A DNA stretch of 64,000 bases from JAVSMW01 sp032027005 (GTDB lineage: Bacteria > Bacillota > Thermincolia > Thermincolales > UBA2595). Below, one piece after another: positions 61,272 to 64,000 of this stretch; the stretch's first letter is position 1; every line of letters begins with the position of its first letter. Made by a program: the position numbers and the translations under genes. The notes beneath the pieces were generated by a model. The model was given only the letters and a program-made list of their open reading frames with translations, was not told where the DNA came from and did not search any database. The stretch lies in assembly GCA_032027005.1 (NCBI GenBank), contig JAVSMW010000001.1:124001-188000 (forward strand). Direction: 5' to 3'.

Positions 61272-61766
61272 TCAGCCGTTGATTAAATTTACCAGGGCCT
61301 GCACCAAAAAACTCCGTTTTACCGCTTTTTTTGCTGTTTGGGTGGCATTACTCTGTGAGTCAGATGCTATTTCCACGTTTGCGGCTTTTGACCCGGCTTT
61401 TGAATATTCGACAGGGACAAACTGAACTCCTTCCGCCTGTTCCGGTTTTTGCATCCCCAGTTTAGTTGTTGCAACATATTCAATGTGCTGCAGAGAATTT
61501 AGCTGAGATATCTTGTTTTGCAGCAGTTGGTTTTCCGTATCAAGCTCCTGTACCTGTTTTTTCACACTGACAATATCGTACCCCAAAGATGTTATCTGCG
61601 CATATCTGGAGGTAACCAAAAAAGCCAGGCACAACGAAATCATCGCTAAACTGCAGTACGCAAATCCGGTCCTGGGTTTGATCCGGCGAACCCTTTTGAT
61701 CTTCCGGCCCTTATCACCATCCAGCGGAAGCTCTTGATAGTCGAAGCGTTCTCGAGCTACTAACAA
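61272..61766 (-). CDS. ftsL: cell division protein FtsL
   Basis: 164 residues: basic cytoplasmic N terminus, one membrane helix (FAYCSLAMISLCLAFLV, about 35-51), and a periplasm-side coiled coil (VSVKKQVQELDTENQLLQNK) followed by YVATTKLGMQKPE. This is the FtsL/DivIC plan, between rsmH and the PBP as usual. TTG start; its ribosome site lies in the last codons of rsmH. Confidence 0.85.
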   Translation of the reverse strand: MLVARERFDYQELPLDGDKGRKIKRVRRIKPRTGFAYCSLAMISLCLAFLVTSRYAQITSLGYDIVSVKKQVQELDTENQLLQNKISQLNSLQHIEYVATTKLGMQKPEQAEGVQFVPVEYSKAGSKAANVEIASDSQSNATQTAKKAVKRSFLVQALVNLING

Positions 61767-61768
61767 GG

Positions 61769-62731
61769 TTATTCATCCTCCCGATTATTTAGAACTTTAC
61801 TTTTCTCTGCAACTCTAAGCTTTGCGCTTCTGGCCCGGGGGTTTTGGGTCAGTTCTTCATTCCCCGGCAGGACCGGTTTCCCGGTTACTATTTCAACCAC
61901 TTTTTGTTTATTGCAGCTGCAGACCGGTAATTCAGGCGGACAAATACAGCTTCTGGCCAGTTCCTTAAAGACCTCTTTGGTTATCCTGTCTTCTAAAGAA
62001 TGGAATGAAATCACACATACCCTGCCGCCAGGCCTGAGGATATCTACGGCATCCCTTAGGGCTTGGGCAAATCTGTTGAGTTCATCATTTACTGCTATTC
62101 TCAAAGCCTGAAATGTTCGTTTGGCTGGATGGGGCCCCTCCCTTCTGGCACCGGCAGGAATAGCCCGTTTAATTATTTCGACAAGTTCACCCGTTGTATG
62201 TATTGGACGAACCCTGCGATGTTCAACAATAAATTGGGCAATTCTTTTTGCCCACCGTTCCTCACCATAGTCCCTGATAATTTTGGCCAGCTGCTGTTCA
62301 TCAAGCTCATTGACGAGCTTTTCGGCAGTCAGTGGGTCTTTGGGGTTCATTCTCATGTCCAGGGGCGCATCCTGCATATAGCTAAATCCCCTGTCCCCTT
62401 CATCAAGCTGATGTGAAGAAACACCGAGGTCAAAGAGGACCCCATCAACTGCTTCTATTTCTAATTCAGTGATGACGTTTTTCAGGCGGTAAAAGTTGCT
62501 GTGTACAAAACAGACGTTTGCCTCGTATTGAGACAGCCTTTTGCTTGCCGCCGCCAACGCATTGGGGTCCTGATCAATACCGATGACCCGGCCACCAGGC
62601 ACGATCTTTTCTATAATTTTTTCTGTATGCCCGCCTCCACCCAGTGTACAGTCAACATAGATCCCATTGGGTTTTAAATTCAGATAAGCAATTACCTCGT
62701 GCAGCATCACGGGGATATGGTGAAAATTCAT
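61769..62731 (-). CDS. rsmH: 16S rRNA (cytosine1402-N4)-methyltransferase
   Basis: 320 residues. HHIPVMLHEVIAYL, the SAM site YVDCTLGGGGHTEKI, DGVLFDLGVSSHQLD, RTFQALRIAVNDEL and ISFHSLEDRITK. The open frame extends 137 codons further into mraZ but GGTGAAGGCGGG before the ATG at 62731 and the conserved N terminus fix this start. Confidence 0.96.
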   Translation of the reverse strand: MNFHHIPVMLHEVIAYLNLKPNGIYVDCTLGGGGHTEKIIEKIVPGGRVIGIDQDPNALAAASKRLSQYEANVCFVHSNFYRLKNVITELEIEAVDGVLFDLGVSSHQLDEGDRGFSYMQDAPLDMRMNPKDPLTAEKLVNELDEQQLAKIIRDYGEERWAKRIAQFIVEHRRVRPIHTTGELVEIIKRAIPAGARREGPHPAKRTFQALRIAVNDELNRFAQALRDAVDILRPGGRVCVISFHSLEDRITKEVFKELARSCICPPELPVCSCNKQKVVEIVTGKPVLPGNEELTQNPRARSAKLRVAEKSKVLNNREDE

Positions 62732-62753
62732 CCCGCCTTCACCTTCTATCTTT

Positions 62754-63191
62754 TTATATCCCCAAACCAAATCCAACAAGCTTTTCGGCAATTTCCTCAA
62801 AATTGTTTTCAGGTCTGTTGCTGTAGTTTTCCCATTCATCTTTGCTCCAGACTTCGACCCGGTTGGAAACTCCCAGCAGCACAACCTCTTTTTCCAGTTT
62901 GGCATATTCTCGCAGATTGGCCGGGAGTAATATCCTTCCCTGTTTATCCAACTCGCATTCAGTGGCCCGGGAGAAGAAAAACCTGACAAAAGCCCTGGCA
63001 TCGGCACTGGTAATAGGCAGGGACTTAAGCTTTTCCTCAAGCTGCTGCCATTCACCCACAGGGTAAACAAACAGGCAGGTGTCCAGGCCTTTGGTGGCAA
63101 TGAACCTTTCCCCCAAAGCATTCCTGAATTTATGGGGCACAATCAGCCTCCCCTTGGTATCTATAGTATGCTGGAATTCCCCCATGAACAT
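62754..63191 (-). CDS. mraZ: transcriptional regulator MraZ
   Basis: 145 residues with two SpoVT/AbrB-like repeats, DTKGRLIVPHKFRNALG and CELDKQGRILLPANLREYA. Controls its own dcw operon by binding AAAGTG-type repeats at its promoter; four such boxes are present upstream. First gene of the cluster. Confidence 0.95.
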   Translation of the reverse strand: MFMGEFQHTIDTKGRLIVPHKFRNALGERFIATKGLDTCLFVYPVGEWQQLEEKLKSLPITSADARAFVRFFFSRATECELDKQGRILLPANLREYAKLEKEVVLLGVSNRVEVWSKDEWENYSNRPENNFEEIAEKLVGFGLGI

Positions 63192-63904
63192 TGCCGTTTC
63201 ACCTACTTGCCTCCACCAAAGTGGGTTATTGGGTCACTTCCCTCCACTTTCACCCACTTTATACCACTACTATTCTCTATAATCGCAAGATATCCTCCCA
63301 AACTTTAGTATTTTTTTTAAATTTTTTCTAATTTTTACCGGTTTATCTCCCGTTTTTGCCCAATATCTCGTTCTTACACAATATATAGTGGTAATCCACT
63401 CTTTTTGCACAAAATATAGTGGGGAGATAGAAAAATAGAAGCCGCGGATGAATAGTGGAGAGTGGTGAGTGGTGAGTAAGTAGTTAGTTGTGAATGGGCA
63501 CGGGGATTTAAAAGATGACGCAGAGGTTAGGGAGATGGTGATCTTCACGGTCGCCCCGAAAAGCGAGGCGGATAGGGTGTTTTTATGCCCCAGGAAAAAG
63601 AAACCTCAAAAGAGTGTATTATGACTCCCTTGAGGTATCAGCGAACTACAGTTGCAAAATCAGTCTATTTCGTCAATGTCTGCTTTTTGCGGGAATTATC
63701 ATTATACCTGAATGCAAATAACCCCACCTATACCCCGAAGTTAGACTTTCGGCGGATTCGGGCGGGGCTATTGAACAGCGTATTACATTCAAATGGCATC
63801 CCTCGCCTGATTAATGCTATATGTACCGACTGCTTGGTAGATGCCGTAACCCGATTGAAACTAAACATTTGTAAAACGTCATGCATTTCGGGAAATGTCC
63901 ACTT
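63192..63904. other. region upstream of the dcw cluster with dispersed repeats
   Basis: Contains the mraZ operator and promoter, a gccgcggatgaatag unit (63440-63454), a gtggagagtggtgagtggtg run (63454-63494), and a gatgacgcagaggttag unit (63511-63535). The rest, 63540-63904, has a small hairpin CGCC/GGCG near 63553-63570 but no gene I can support. Confidence 0.6.
63234..63267 (-). promoter_or_regulatory. MraZ operator, four boxes with 10-bp period
   Basis: On the minus strand AGTGGTATAA, AGTGGGTGAA, AGTGGAGGGA and AGTGACCC follow one another, with GTGG at exact 10-base steps (on the + strand CCAC at 63264, 63254, 63244 and TCAC at 63234). This matches the AAAGTGK-N3 repeats known as MraZ sites. 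Confidence 0.8.
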
Positions 63905-64000
63905 CTAACTGTCACTGGCGGCTGGAATTGCACTGACAAATAGCTCTGGAAGCGACACCTGAACCTTGTCAATGAGGCCGTTGGCATTGTATGTAATTGA
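63905..64000 (-). CDS. C-terminal end of an unknown protein at the right edge
   Basis: A 31-codon frame enters from the right edge and stops at 63905; it contains ITYNANGLIDKVQV and ends AIPAASDS. The YNANG-like phrase is reminiscent of repeat-rich secreted proteins. Too short to assign; may be chance. Confidence 0.35.
   Translation of the reverse strand, partial: SITYNANGLIDKVQVSLPELFVSAIPAASDS

Noticed and set aside
61769..63142. 457-residue version of RsmH
   Set aside because: The extra N-terminal part is the mraZ gene read in another frame; the true start at 62731 has a ribosome site.
63585..63908. 107-codon + strand frame near the right edge
   Set aside because: An AGGGTG lies before the ATG, but composition is Cys-rich and irregular and matches no family I know. 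Not enough to call a gene.

Overview
The window comes from an endospore-forming, diderm-unlike Firmicute, most probably a Clostridia of the Peptococcaceae/Desulfotomaculum type. Evidence: alpha/beta-type small acid-soluble spore proteins with their germination protease (gpr), spoVD inside the division and cell wall (dcw) cluster, a MurE with the DNPR motif (meso-diaminopimelate wall), zinc-type L28, many TTG starts and strong Shine-Dalgarno sites. The order rpmB / DUF1858 / Asp23 / fakA / degV / recG / (rsmD) is the one I know from that group. The sequence contains an 849-base scaffold gap (36704-37552).

Layout. 1-12.9 kb: the 5' part of rsmD, then a block separating it from its usual neighbour recG: YkuK-like protein, a glycosyltransferase and nucleotide-sugar dehydrogenase pair, gpr with two SASP genes and a 113-bp tandem repeat, an SH3-domain membrane protein, nadE, and a decayed stretch (frameshifted HD protein, a reverse transcriptase-HEPN relic lacking its catalytic core, an IS110 remnant, small hairpin repeats). 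13.0-20.4 kb: recG, degV, fakA, Asp23, DUF1858, rpmB, a long structured inverted repeat, hslO. 20.5-32 kb: an envelope block with an aminotransferase / SRPBCC / glycosyltransferase / phosphatase-like operon, an L,D-transpeptidase, a second phosphatase-like membrane paralogue, DedA and an orphan TAXI binding protein. 32.6-34.2 kb: alsS, apparently starting with the rare codon ATT.

34.4-48.0 kb is an accessory island. It opens with the 3' half of a tRNA-Pro (an integration scar) next to three 9-bp direct repeats, carries small unknown genes, and holds a surface-protein export system: a PilT-like protein with destroyed Walker A and B sites, a sensor histidine kinase, a SipW-type signal peptidase fused to a polytopic membrane domain, a DUF5305-like membrane protein, and four secreted proteins, three or four with SipW-type leaders, converging on a LuxR-type response regulator. 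This resembles the SipW/TasA biofilm-fibre logic with an unusual regulatory ATPase relic and its own two-component system; it is the best candidate for an undescribed system. The island ends with a large serine recombinase lying about 0.5 kb from murA, which is cut off exactly at its active-site cysteine motif.

48.0-63.2 kb: the dcw cluster on the minus strand, in transcription order mraZ-rsmH-ftsL-spoVD-murE-murF-mraY-murD-ftsW-murG-murC-murB-murA(truncated), with four 10-bp-spaced MraZ operator boxes upstream. Decayed intergenic repeats have invaded the cluster and supply the stop codons of murG and ftsW. All identifications are from reading the sequence; no database search was made.
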